DNA from: an uncultured Opitutales bacterium
Lineage (GTDB): Bacteria; Verrucomicrobiota; Verrucomicrobiia; Opitutales; Seribacteraceae
Direction of reading: 5' to 3'
Length of the DNA stretch: 64,000 nt
NCBI GenBank assembly: GCA_943789375.1
Contig: CALSTX010000019.1
Span: 31,668-95,667 of the forward strand
This document shows positions 1 to 8,758 of this stretch, one piece after another. The first letter of the stretch is position 1. Each line of letters starts with the position of its first letter. A program made the translations under genes and the position numbers. Under the pieces are notes generated by a model that had not been told where the DNA came from, searched no databases, and saw only the letters and a list, made by a program, of their open reading frames with translations.

Positions 1-116
1 GTCAAGTCGTCATCAGTCGCTGAGATGTAATGCCTTTTGAGTTCACGAGGGAACTCGCTGGGATCAAAAGGTAAGGTAAGAGAGGTGCTAGATATCGAAT
101 TTTTTGTGTCCACCAT
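1..116 (-). CDS. 5' end of an unidentified protein, cut by the window edge
   Basis: On the minus strand an ATG at 116 opens a frame that stays free of stops to the window edge (38 codons). The predicted N-terminus is soluble and has no signal peptide. A short stretch near residues 29-38 (RHYISATDDD) faintly resembles the N-terminal motif of glycine dehydrogenase (GcvP or GcvPA), but this is too little to name it. The next minus-strand gene upstream of it in transcription is the MORN lipoprotein ending at 242, with a hairpin between the two. Confidence 0.42.
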   Translation of the reverse strand, partial: MVDTKNSISSTSLTLPFDPSEFPRELKRHYISATDDDL

Positions 117-194
117 ATACTTTATATTCTAAGTCATGATGAAGGACAAAAAAAACCTTATCCATTAACGTGTATAATTTTTTAAATTAAATTT

Positions 195-212
195 CGAGCA
201 TTTGAATGCTCG
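195..212 (-). terminator. Perfect 8-bp hairpin downstream of the MORN gene
   Basis: The arms 195-202 and 205-212 are perfectly complementary around a 2-base loop. Read on the minus strand the hairpin follows the stop of the lipoprotein gene by about 30 bases and is followed by an A/T-rich tract without a pure T run. It could be a weak terminator or a protein-binding palindrome. Confidence 0.35.
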
Positions 213-241
213 CAAAATGAAGCTAAAAACTGCCGGATCTT

Positions 242-1327
242 TTATAACTTACGACCAGCTTTCCAAGCATTTTCTTCAACCACTTTGCCGGTAGAGTCAT
301 AGAAGATTTCTTTTCCGTGCATAACCCCATTTTGAAGATTTAATTCTCCAACAAGGTCACCGTTGGCGTTCACTATGATCATTTTGCCTGTGAAAGCCTG
401 ACCGGAATTTTTATCTTTTATAGTGTCTAAGCCGTTAACGAGCTCTGTAATAAACCGAAGTTCAACATCTTCTGCTGTTCCTCGCCATGTGTTGACATTT
501 TCAGAAAGAGAATGATTTCCAGCATTTATGCTTTTGTTTAATTCTTCCACTTTCTTTGGGGCAGGCTTTGCCTGGGGTGGCACAGGAGCAACAGCTTGAT
601 CCTTTTGTTTCGTAGGAAAGTTTTCGTTTACAGTTTTCGGGGATCGAGGTGAATCTGCAGGCTGAGTGCTTTTTTCAATCTTTGTCGCTACATTTGGAAG
701 GGCAATTACTGGAGAGCTTTCAGTTGGTTCTGGTAGTTCAATATTTGAGTCTTGAACAGTTAGCAGATCAACCACAGGGAGATCTGTGCTTTGTAACTTC
801 GGTTGGGGAGAAGCAAGAGGGGGAATTGAGTTAGATGACACTAATTTTCCTTCAATCCATGTACCAGTGAGGATTTTATCGTTTGGAAAAATTAATTTTC
901 CATTCCCATGTTGAGCGTCATGAAGCCATTCCCCTTCATAGCGAATTCCGTCCACAGAAGTAAAAATTCCGTTACCATGTCTTTTCCCGTTAAAAAAAGA
1001 ACCATTGTAGATGGAACCGTCCGGCCAACGGTAAGTGCCACGACCTGTTCTTTTATCCTGCACATAAATCCCCTCATATGTTTCACCATTTGCCCAGAGG
1101 AATCTGCCTTCACCATGCCTCTTATCATTTTCGTAGAGACCATTATAATAGGAACCATCATTCCAGCGAAAGAACCCTTTTCCATGTTTTTGCTTATTCT
1201 TATTTATTTCCCCCTCGTAGGACCCATCGGAGAAGTCGATGTTTTCAATCTTCGATGATTTACAACTGAAAAGAAGCAAGAAAATAAAAAAGGGGAAAAA
1301 ATTGGTTACACTAGGCATAATCATCAT
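242..1327 (-). CDS. MORN-repeat lipoprotein
   Basis: This is a predicted lipoprotein of 361 residues. A hydrophobic signal sequence ends in a lipobox with Cys22 (LLFSC). Residues about 37-160 hold six MORN-type repeats (pattern YxGxxxxGKRHGxG). A Pro/Ser/Thr-rich linker spans about 165-290, and the last 55 residues return to MORN/YwqK-like units. MORN repeats form beta-hairpin ladders that bind membranes or proteins; the role of the bacterial lipoprotein versions is not established. In-frame ATGs lie at 1327, 1324 and 1318. The one at 1318 leaves the most conventional signal peptide. A second repeat lipoprotein of similar design lies at 13483-14670. Confidence 0.85.
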   Translation of the reverse strand: MMIMPSVTNFFPFFIFLLLFSCKSSKIENIDFSDGSYEGEINKNKQKHGKGFFRWNDGSYYNGLYENDKRHGEGRFLWANGETYEGIYVQDKRTGRGTYRWPDGSIYNGSFFNGKRHGNGIFTSVDGIRYEGEWLHDAQHGNGKLIFPNDKILTGTWIEGKLVSSNSIPPLASPQPKLQSTDLPVVDLLTVQDSNIELPEPTESSPVIALPNVATKIEKSTQPADSPRSPKTVNENFPTKQKDQAVAPVPPQAKPAPKKVEELNKSINAGNHSLSENVNTWRGTAEDVELRFITELVNGLDTIKDKNSGQAFTGKMIIVNANGDLVGELNLQNGVMHGKEIFYDSTGKVVEENAWKAGRKL

Positions 1328-1435
1328 TCAAAATTACAATCGGTTTCCAAGCAAGCGCGGAAATCAATGAATTGAGGTTGTATTTGTTTTTAAAATGTTG
1401 CCTCTCTCAAGCTGCTTGGCAAGTATTGATCCCTT

Positions 1436-1523
1436 GGAGAGGTGGCAGAGTGGTCGAATGTGCCCGACTCGAAATCGGGTGTGCCGCAAGGTACCGGGGG
1501 TTCGAATCCCTCCCTCTCCGCCA
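1436..1523 (+). tRNA. tRNA-Ser (anticodon CGA)
   Basis: The acceptor arms GGAGAGG and CCTCTCC pair perfectly. They are followed by discriminator G and an encoded CCA at 1521-1523. The anticodon stem CCCGA/TCGGG encloses the loop CTCGAAA, giving anticodon CGA, which reads the serine codon UCG. A long variable arm and a canonical TTCGAAT T-loop fit a class II serine tRNA. The gene lies 5 bases from the 3' end of the opposing TPR gene. Confidence 0.97.
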
Positions 1524-1528
1524 ATCTA

Positions 1529-2935
1529 TTATGTTGCCGTTTTGGTTTGGTAGAAAGTGTTGATTTTATCGGCAACATCACGGAAGGATATATCAGCGGA
1601 GTAAACTGACTTGAATTCTTCAAAAGCCTTATCTTTATTTCCCATTGCTTCATGGCAGCAGCCAAGTTCATAAGTCGCATCTTTCTTGCGGTCGTCCATG
1701 ACTTGGATTTCACTTTTTAAGATCGAGAATTGCTCGATAGCCATGTCATGAAATCCTTTTCGGCTGTAGGACCTTCCAAGATATAATATAGCATCAAGTC
1801 GCACTTTGGCATTTCTTTGAGCAAGTTGAAAATGTTGCAGGCACTCATCAAATTTTCCATCTTGAAAAAGAAAAAGGCCGAGCTCATACCTGTATCCATA
1901 ATCGTTGGGATATCTTTCTACCAAAGACTTTAGCTGAGTAAACTGATATTGTTTTTTATTTGCATTTGCTGTTACTAAAGACTTTGCCCAGTCTTTATTT
2001 TCAGGGTCTTGGGCGCATGCTTTTTCCCACTGATCGATAGAGTGGTCAAAGTATTCCAATGTGAGAGATCTTTCTTTTTCCTCAAGTGAAACATCACCTT
2101 TTCCTGCTTCCTGTGCTCGAGCCTGCTGAATCCAGGCAATTGCATTTTCCAGATCACCATAACGTTGGTAATAGTCACTTAGTTGCTTGTAGTGGCTGAT
2201 GTTATTGGGCTCTTGCTGGACCTTTTCGTAGGCTTGACGAATTAGACCTTCAAGACCCTTGGCATCTGTCATGGTTTTAGATGCCTGCTCAAGAGCCTGA
2301 GCCTCAGTTTCGTCTTTAAGTTGGGTACGGAAGTCTTCGGACTGCTCCCATTTACCTCGTTGCATGGCAGCCGCAACGGAAGCGCGTTTCATGATGTCTT
2401 CAGCTTCTCCGTCACGGGGATTAATCCGGACAATTAAATTTCCCGTTTCAATAGCCTCCTCCGTTTGCCCGGTCTCGATGTATATATTGGCCAGGTTTTT
2501 TAAGTTGGCTAAGTCCTTGGGCTGAATTTTCTTAATAGTTTCGTAAGCAAAGGCAGTGGTTTTTAACAAGCCAAGAGTCTTAGCAGCACCAGCAAGCATT
2601 TGGTGGGCTACCACATTACTTGGTGATTTGGTGATCAGGTTTTCAGCTTTTCCCAGGGTCAGTGTTGGGTTTTCGTCGGATTTACCACGCAGGAGGAAAG
2701 GTGCAATGGTCACTTTACCAAAGATACCTGTAAGGCTCTTTCCTGAGTTTGCTTCCTGCTTAAACTGGAGCTTTCTCAGCTTTTGCCTGAGTTCTAAACA
2801 GCCTGGGCTTTGCTTCAGAATGGAAGAATAAATCTCAGTGGTATACGCAATGTCAGTGAACGCAGCTTTGTCAGCAGCTTCTAATTGCTTGATCAGACGG
2901 TGATCAAGTTGGGCAATATCAACTTCTTGAATCAT
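1529..2935 (-). CDS. TPR-repeat protein
   Basis: This 468-residue protein has no signal peptide and is likely cytoplasmic. From about residue 100 onward it consists largely of helical tetratricopeptide-like units, for example near 105-200 ([16 protein letters not shown]), 240-275 ([17 protein letters not shown]) and 345-455 ([18 protein letters not shown]). A charged region around 190-235 may be a coiled coil. TPR arrays are protein-interaction scaffolds and the partner is unknown. It lies upstream of nothing obvious on its strand; glmM ends 56 bases before its start, so it may be the last gene of a trpD-glmM-TPR run. Confidence 0.8.
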   Translation of the reverse strand: MIQEVDIAQLDHRLIKQLEAADKAAFTDIAYTTEIYSSILKQSPGCLELRQKLRKLQFKQEANSGKSLTGIFGKVTIAPFLLRGKSDENPTLTLGKAENLITKSPSNVVAHQMLAGAAKTLGLLKTTAFAYETIKKIQPKDLANLKNLANIYIETGQTEEAIETGNLIVRINPRDGEAEDIMKRASVAAAMQRGKWEQSEDFRTQLKDETEAQALEQASKTMTDAKGLEGLIRQAYEKVQQEPNNISHYKQLSDYYQRYGDLENAIAWIQQARAQEAGKGDVSLEEKERSLTLEYFDHSIDQWEKACAQDPENKDWAKSLVTANANKKQYQFTQLKSLVERYPNDYGYRYELGLFLFQDGKFDECLQHFQLAQRNAKVRLDAILYLGRSYSRKGFHDMAIEQFSILKSEIQVMDDRKKDATYELGCCHEAMGNKDKAFEEFKSVYSADISFRDVADKINTFYQTKTAT

Positions 2936-2990
2936 GGGGTGTGATGAGAATTATTTACTCCTCTTACCTATCTGAACACAATTATGAAAA

Positions 2991-4316
2991 TTACAATGTT
3001 TTTTCAATCGTACCCTGCATCTTGAAAAATATGTCATTCATAAGCTTTTCATCTTTGGCTTCAACCAATAACCTTATGCGAGGTTCGGTTCCGGAGTATC
3101 GCAATAAAATACGCCCTTCATGACCAAGACTATCTATTGATTGGGTAAGGCATTCTTGAATTTCCGGGCAATAATCTAGTGGGACTTTTTCATCAACGCC
3201 AAATGAGGATGACCTAGAAGGCCAAAGCTTTACCCAGTTGGTAATTTCAGTGAGAGTTTTATTTGATTCGATTAAAGCACAGGCAAGGGATAGGGCAGTG
3301 AATAAACCGTCTCCAGTAGGTAAATAGTCATGTGCCAAAACATGCCCTGATGATTCCCCCCCCCAGTTACATCCTGTTTTTTTCATTAGATCCGAGACAT
3401 TGCGGTCTCCCACATTTGCTCTGTGAAGCTCAATTCCAATAGAAGCCAGGGAGGTATCCAGTCCGGAATTACTATGAACAGTTGCTACAAATCCTCGTTC
3501 CTTCAAACGATCGTGTTTGTGCGCATATCGGGCTAATAATCCAAGGATTTGATCTCCGTTAATGAGTTTGCCAGAGGGGTCAATGAACACTGCCCTGTCT
3601 CCATCGCCATCATGGGCAACACCTAGGCAGGCACTTGAGCGTGTGATTTGTGCAATCAAATCTTCGGGGTGTTCCGAGCCAGCATTTTCATTTATCATTC
3701 CTGTTCCGTTGTGTAGGCAAATAACTTCGGCTCCGAATCGAGAAAAAACCTCTGGGGATGTGGTACAGGTGGCTCCATTTGCAGTATCGAGTAAGACTTT
3801 TTCTCCCGATAGGAAGTTCTTCGGGAAAAACTTACAAATATTTTTTACATACTCAGTACGGACCTCGATTTCTTCTCCTTCTTCGTAATAAATATCATCC
3901 GGCTCTGTTGTGAGGAGCAAGCGTTCCATTTCATTCTCCTCAGGAATGGACAACTTTCCCCCTTTTGCAGAAAATAATTTTAGTCCGTTGTCGGCTGCTG
4001 GGTTGTGAGATGCAGTGACCATCACTCCCATCTTTGCCTGTAAGTATGCTGTGCCGAATGCGAGAGCAGGTGTAGGCAGAATCCCCGCATCCAATGCTTG
4101 GTATCCAGCCTTTTTGATACCGGCTGAACAGGCCCGCTGTAAGTTTTTACCCGAAATCCGCGGATCCCTTCCAAGAATTACTGAACCGGCTGAGATGTTT
4201 TGATTCTTGAGGTGTTGGCCTATGGCAAGGCCTAAGCGGTAGGCAATATGATCATTCATTCCCTCGCTTCCATAAGGTCCACGAATACCATCGGTGCCAA
4301 ACAGACTTTTATTCAT
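2991..4316 (-). CDS. glmM: Phosphoglucosamine mutase
   Basis: GlmM converts glucosamine-6-phosphate to glucosamine-1-phosphate, the step before UDP-GlcNAc, for peptidoglycan and LPS. The 441-residue length is typical. The N-terminus GTDGIRG, the catalytic phosphoserine loop TASHNP (Ser103), the metal loop DGDGDRA near residue 245 and the C-terminal phosphate-binding RYSGTEP are all present. The start overlaps the stop of trpD by four bases (ATGA), so translation of the two is probably coupled. This pairing with a tryptophan gene is unusual in function but clear in sequence. Confidence 0.96.
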   Translation of the reverse strand: MNKSLFGTDGIRGPYGSEGMNDHIAYRLGLAIGQHLKNQNISAGSVILGRDPRISGKNLQRACSAGIKKAGYQALDAGILPTPALAFGTAYLQAKMGVMVTASHNPAADNGLKLFSAKGGKLSIPEENEMERLLLTTEPDDIYYEEGEEIEVRTEYVKNICKFFPKNFLSGEKVLLDTANGATCTTSPEVFSRFGAEVICLHNGTGMINENAGSEHPEDLIAQITRSSACLGVAHDGDGDRAVFIDPSGKLINGDQILGLLARYAHKHDRLKERGFVATVHSNSGLDTSLASIGIELHRANVGDRNVSDLMKKTGCNWGGESSGHVLAHDYLPTGDGLFTALSLACALIESNKTLTEITNWVKLWPSRSSSFGVDEKVPLDYCPEIQECLTQSIDSLGHEGRILLRYSGTEPRIRLLVEAKDEKLMNDIFFKMQGTIEKTL

Positions 4317-5377
4317 GACTGCTGAAAGAAGGAGTAAGTTTTTTCAATCCATTTTTTAGTCTTTCCATCAACAAGTAAGGATTCAGCAAGTTCAACCCCT
4401 TCGCCCAGAGATTCTACTTTTCCGCATAGCTTAAACGCTGTTGATGCATTAATATAGATAGTTGAAAGTAAACCTGCAGAGCAGCTTCGATCCAAGACAC
4501 TTTCCATAATTTTCAGATTTTGAGGAAGATCCCCACCAGCTAGTTCACTAAGGCAGGCATTATTTTGGTCCCATTTCCCTGCATTCCAGGATTCTACACC
4601 ATCGGTCTTAATTTTACCAAAGCCATTGACTAAATTTTCTCCGCAAGCTGTTAGTTCATCCACCCCGCTTACATCACCTTTTTCGATTACACAATGTGCG
4701 ATCAAGGCAGACTTGAGACCATTTTTTTTCAAAGCATGCATCATCCGCTCTAAATAAGCGGGATTATATGTGCCGACCAGTTGATGAGCAGGTCTAGCAG
4801 GATTAATCATAGGACCCATAACATTAAAAAATGTGAGCACACCCTGCTCAGCTAATTTTTTGCGAACCGGGGCTACATGTTTGAATGCAGGATGGTACTG
4901 GGGGGCAAACAGGAAACCAAAATTCAATGTCTTTAGTCCTTCAGTAAGATTGTGTTCAGAAGGTGCCAGAGGAATGCCAATGGCTTCAATCAAGTCAGCG
5001 CTGCCACATTTCGAGCTTATGGAGCGGTTGCCGTGTTTGATTACATCTACCCCCCCTGAGGCAACCAGAAATGAAACAAAAGTAGATACATTAAAACTTC
5101 CTGCTTTGTCACCTCCAGTCCCACAAAGATCAATGGCATGAGGAGAGAATTCTTCCAGCCCTGGATCAACGGATCGGTTCCTGAATCCATTTACATAGGC
5201 AGAAAACTCAGATGCAGTCTCCCCTTTTTCGCTCATAGCCTTGAGGAAAATCAACTTTTCAGATTCCATGATTTCCGGATTGATCAGGGAATCAATGGAT
5301 TGAGAAATTTGTTCGCAGCAAAGTTCCTGGCCTTGCGATACTTGTAAGGTTAGTTCGGATAGGGGGGAACTGTTCAT
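4313..5377 (-). CDS. trpD: Anthranilate phosphoribosyltransferase
   Basis: TrpD joins anthranilate to PRPP in the second step of tryptophan synthesis. The protein has 354 residues from the ATG at 5377; a TTG directly upstream at 5380 is a less likely start. It shows the family glycine motif GTGGD near residue 86, the KHGNRS segment near 115 and the CGSAD loop near 124, which bind PRPP and anthranilate. The conserved AP(V/I)RKKL and NPARP motifs are further on. No other trp gene is visible in the window, so it stands apart from a trp operon and is coupled to glmM instead. Confidence 0.96.
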   Translation of the reverse strand: MNSSPLSELTLQVSQGQELCCEQISQSIDSLINPEIMESEKLIFLKAMSEKGETASEFSAYVNGFRNRSVDPGLEEFSPHAIDLCGTGGDKAGSFNVSTFVSFLVASGGVDVIKHGNRSISSKCGSADLIEAIGIPLAPSEHNLTEGLKTLNFGFLFAPQYHPAFKHVAPVRKKLAEQGVLTFFNVMGPMINPARPAHQLVGTYNPAYLERMMHALKKNGLKSALIAHCVIEKGDVSGVDELTACGENLVNGFGKIKTDGVESWNAGKWDQNNACLSELAGGDLPQNLKIMESVLDRSCSAGLLSTIYINASTAFKLCGKVESLGEGVELAESLLVDGKTKKWIEKTYSFFQQS

Positions 5378-5453
5378 CAAATTGTTTAAGTTTTACTGAA
5401 AGTGGATTTTATTTGTTGCACTTTGGATGCTTCTCACCTTGTAGAACACTATC

Positions 5454-6414
5454 GTGATCGTTCGACAATCATTTTTATTTTTTCTTTTAATAACCCTTCC
5501 ACCTGCAATGCATTGTATTGGACAGGTACGAGGTGCAGAACTGATACAGGAAAGCAACCAAACACAGGTTCCCGGGATGAGCTATCGGGACGCAACCGTT
5601 TATGGGTTGGTGGAGGGCATTACGGAATTTCTCCCGATTTCATCAACAGGTCATTTAATTTTAGTTTCAGAAGCTTTGTCTGAGCAGCCGAAAACAAAAG
5701 AGCACAAGGAAGCCATTAATGCCTATCTTATTGTTATTCAAGCTGGAGCTATTTTGGCCGTTGCTTTACTCTACAGAAAAGAAATATGGTCGATAGCGCT
5801 AGGGATTTTAGGCCTAGACCCTCGTGGTAAAAGGTTAGGCATAAATCTATTGTTGGGATTTCTACCTGCCGCTATGATTGGGCCTTTTCTCGATGACATC
5901 ATTGAAAGTGCTCTGTTTGGTTTATTACCCATTGCAATCGCTCTACTTGCTGGGGGTCTTTTGATGTTATGGGCAGAAGTCCGTAAAAAACGACAAAGCA
6001 CTGAATTGTCTGCGGCCAATGATAAAACATTGGATGATTTAACATACTCTAAATTCCTTATGTATTGGTTTTATGCAGTGTGTTGCAATGTGGCCTGGCA
6101 CAAGTCGTTCAATGATGACGATTGTGGGTGGTTATTTAGTGGGGCTAGAAAGAGCCAGAGCCGCAGAATTTAGTTTTTTACTTGGTTTGATTACCTTAAC
6201 CGCGGCGGCAGCCTACAAGGGCCTTACTAAATGGGAAGTTATGAGAGACAATTTGGAACTTGGCCCAGTTTTATGGGGTTGCCTGGTTGCAGGTATGTCA
6301 GCTGGGCTGTCGGTTTATTGGTTGGTTAGTTATTTAACCCGCCGAGGCCTTGGATTATTTGTATGGTACCGTGTTATTCTATCATTGGTCGTTTTTTACT
6401 TTTACTTCTCTTGA
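5454..6414 (+). pseudogene. uppP: Undecaprenyl-diphosphatase (BacA type), broken by one frameshift
   Basis: UppP removes a phosphate from undecaprenyl diphosphate to recycle the cell-wall lipid carrier. The first active-site region EGITEFLPISSTGH and the second, PGTSRS, are both intact. They lie in two frames: 5454 to about 6053, then about 6055 to 6414. Skipping one base in the AAATT run near 6051-6055 gives a continuous protein of normal length. The frame opens with GTG at 5454 and would add a 42-residue signal-like extension; the usual family start corresponds to the ATG at 5577 (MSYRDA). A single base error is more likely than loss of this gene, since the rest is well conserved. Confidence 0.85.
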
Positions 6415-6444
6415 GATTGTTTGATTAACTTGGCTTGACCATCT

Positions 6445-6474
6445 GAGGAACAAATGCTTTAATCAGCATTTGCT
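6445..6474 (+). promoter_or_regulatory. Hairpin between a Shine-Dalgarno sequence and the rpmF start
   Basis: A GAGGAA motif at 6445-6450 is the best ribosome-binding sequence before rpmF but lies about 24 bases from its ATG. A 7-bp hairpin (6451-6457 with 6466-6472) fills that gap and would bring the motif next to the start codon. The same motif also precedes a two-codon reading frame, ATG CTT TAA, at 6454-6462. This could be translational control of L32, or chance. Confidence 0.3.
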
Positions 6475-6651
6475 ATGGGACAGCCAAAAAGAAAAAACTC
6501 CAAGCAACGCAGTCGTAAAAGACGCGGAGCTAATCGATTCAAAGCACCTCTTTTATCCAAGGAGGTTGACGGGTCTATGTCTCGTCCACATCGCGTGAAC
6601 CCGGAAACTGGGCAGTATCGCGGTAAGCAAGTACTAGACGTAGAGGTTTAA
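6475..6651 (+). CDS. rpmF: 50S ribosomal protein L32
   Basis: This 58-codon gene starts MGQPKRKNSKQRSRKRRGAN and is strongly basic, with the invariant N-terminal (A/G)xPKRK...S..R..RR pattern of L32. The C-terminal half has HRVNPETGQYRGKQV, also typical. L32 is a small protein of the large ribosomal subunit. It lies just before plsX and fabH, the same neighbourhood as in E. coli and many bacteria, which supports the call and suggests co-transcription. Confidence 0.95.
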   Translation: MGQPKRKNSKQRSRKRRGANRFKAPLLSKEVDGSMSRPHRVNPETGQYRGKQVLDVEV

Positions 6652-6671
6652 TTTGCGTTTGAGGCTTCGGC

Positions 6672-7751
6672 ATGAATAAGACCGAGGCACGGATAACCCT
6701 TGCTATTGATGCAATGGGTGGAGATCAGGGTCCAAAGGAAGTATTAGCTGGGGTAGCGAAAGCTGTTGATATATCACCAAGGAATACAAACTTTATGCTT
6801 TTCGGGCAAGAGGATGTATTGGGTGACATTATTTCAAAAGATCCAGTTCTTTCAACACCCCAGATAAGTGTCAGGCATGCCCCTGAGGTTGTTGGAATGG
6901 AAGAAAAACCTATTGCCGGAATTAAAGGAAAGAAGAATTCATCCATGTCCCTGGCGCTCAATGCGCTGAAGGAAGGAGAAGCCGATGCCCTTTTAAGTTG
7001 CGGAAATACGGGTTGCTTAATGGCAGGTAGTGCAATTCGTTTACGGACACTCGAAGGGGTTGAGAGACCCGCACTTTGTACAATTTGGCCTGGGCGGGAA
7101 CGGTATTTTACTTTGTTAGATGCGGGGGCTAATCCCCATGCAAAGCCTTATCATATTGTACAAAATGCGGTTTTAGGCTCAAACTATGCACGCGTTGCTC
7201 TTGGGTTGGTACGCCCCAAAGTCGGTTTGCTTACCATAGGCACAGAGGAGGGAAAGGGAAATGAGGTCATTCATGAAACCCATGCAATGCTTAAGGATAT
7301 TGACGGCAGCATCATTAATTACGCTGGTCTCATTGAGGGTTTCCAAATTTTTGAAAATGTAGTGGATGTCGTTGTCTGTGATGGATTTGTGGGGAACATA
7401 GTTCTCAAGGCATGCGAGTCTTTGAGTAAGTTAATCAGTAGTTTCCTTGATGAAGAATTAAGAAGAAACGCTCTGCGGAAAACAGGGGCGCTTCTATCCA
7501 AAGGAGCGTTTCGAAGCCTTAAACAACGGATAAACCCGGAGCAATTCGGGGGGGCTCCCTTGCTTGGCCTTACCAAAAATGTTATCAAAGCCCATGGATC
7601 TTCGAATCAAAATCATATTTGTGGAGCGATTAAAATCGGACTTGATCTTGTGCAACACGACATGCTTTCCCAAGTTCTCGATGATATTCGAGAAAGCAAT
7701 GAAATTATCCGTCCTCAAAATCCTTTAAAAAACCGGCCTTCAAATTCTTAA
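6672..7751 (+). CDS. plsX: Phosphate acyltransferase PlsX
   Basis: PlsX makes acyl-phosphate from acyl-ACP, feeding PlsY in phospholipid synthesis. The 359-residue protein starts with the family signature AIDAMGGDQGP near residues 11-21 and keeps SCGNTGCLMA near 110 and the GFVGNIVLKACE segment in the second half. It begins 20 bases after rpmF, and its TAA is immediately followed by the ATG of fabH, so the three genes probably form one operon. Confidence 0.96.
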   Translation: MNKTEARITLAIDAMGGDQGPKEVLAGVAKAVDISPRNTNFMLFGQEDVLGDIISKDPVLSTPQISVRHAPEVVGMEEKPIAGIKGKKNSSMSLALNALKEGEADALLSCGNTGCLMAGSAIRLRTLEGVERPALCTIWPGRERYFTLLDAGANPHAKPYHIVQNAVLGSNYARVALGLVRPKVGLLTIGTEEGKGNEVIHETHAMLKDIDGSIINYAGLIEGFQIFENVVDVVVCDGFVGNIVLKACESLSKLISSFLDEELRRNALRKTGALLSKGAFRSLKQRINPEQFGGAPLLGLTKNVIKAHGSSNQNHICGAIKIGLDLVQHDMLSQVLDDIRESNEIIRPQNPLKNRPSNS

Positions 7752-8741
7752 ATGAGTACTGGTGAATGTAGTGTTATTCTGGGAGTTGGATCTTTTGTTC
7801 CTTCCAAAGTTGTCGACAACGCAGAACTCAGTAAAAAAGTAGATACATCTGATGAATGGATTCAATCGAGAACAGGGATCCAGCAAAGACATTTTGCAGA
7901 TGATCAAGAGTCTACTAGTGATTTGGCCCTCGGTGCAGCCCGGAATGCAATTTCAAATGCGGGCATATCTACAGATTTAATTGATTTAGTAGTGGTGGCG
8001 ACCATCACTCCTGATATGGCATTCCCTTCAACCGCTTGTCAGTTGCAGCATAAACTTGGGTTAGGGAAGGTTGCGTCTTTCGATTTGGAAGCAGCATGCT
8101 CAGGTTTTTTATACGCTCTAGATGTGGCCGACGCGATGCTAGCTTCTGGAAGATACAGGCATGCACTCGTGGTGGGAGCCGAAAAAATGTCTAGCATAAT
8201 GGATTGGAAGGACCGGACTACCTGTGTGCTTTTTGGTGATGGTGCAGGGGCAGTGGTATTAGGTCGGAAAGGAAAGGGGCCTCAACTATTGGGCTTCCAA
8301 TCCGGTGCAGATGGTGCAAATCCGACGCTTTTATACCAGCCAGCTGGTGGATCGAAAGCACCAGCAAGTAAAAATTCCATTGAGAATCGTGAACATTTTT
8401 TGCGTATGAATGGGAGGGAGATTTTCAAGTCTGCTGTTCGAGTTATGGAAATGGCATCAAGGCAGTTATTGGCTGCTCATGATATTGATCCGGCTGAGGT
8501 CGATCATGTTATTCCCCATCAGGCAAATGTTCGGATTGTGGAGAGCTTAGCCAACCGACTTGAGTTACCCATCGATAAATTCTTCTGCAACCTTGAAAGG
8601 CATGGCAATACCTCTGCTGCTTCTATTCCCCTTGCTTTAGATGAAGCAACTAGATTAGGAATCTTGAAACCTGGTCAATTAGGTTTAATGGTTGCTTTCG
8701 GTGCAGGCTTGACTTGGTCCGCAACCCTTGTTCGATTCTAA
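7752..8741 (+). CDS. fabH: 3-oxoacyl-ACP synthase III
   Basis: FabH condenses acetyl-CoA with malonyl-ACP to start fatty acid synthesis. The 329-residue protein has the full catalytic triad: Cys116 in AACSGF, His256 in PHQAN and Asn286 in HGNTS. The N-terminal DTSDEWI segment is typical. The start codon directly abuts the plsX stop codon with no spacer, so translation is likely coupled. The nearby rpmF and plsX give the classic fab arrangement, although fabD, fabG and acpP are not here. Confidence 0.97.
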   Translation: MSTGECSVILGVGSFVPSKVVDNAELSKKVDTSDEWIQSRTGIQQRHFADDQESTSDLALGAARNAISNAGISTDLIDLVVVATITPDMAFPSTACQLQHKLGLGKVASFDLEAACSGFLYALDVADAMLASGRYRHALVVGAEKMSSIMDWKDRTTCVLFGDGAGAVVLGRKGKGPQLLGFQSGADGANPTLLYQPAGGSKAPASKNSIENREHFLRMNGREIFKSAVRVMEMASRQLLAAHDIDPAEVDHVIPHQANVRIVESLANRLELPIDKFFCNLERHGNTSAASIPLALDEATRLGILKPGQLGLMVAFGAGLTWSATLVRF

Positions 8742-8758
8742 CAGATACTTTTTTTCTA

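Noticed and set aside
892..1258. Open frames on both strands inside the MORN gene
   Set aside because: They are shadows of the repetitive MORN coding sequence and have no ribosome site or protein-like composition.
5455..5462. TGATCGTT at the uppP start as a further DeoR operator
   Set aside because: It overlaps the possible GTG start of a cell-wall gene with no sugar context. An 8-base match is expected by chance in 64 kb.
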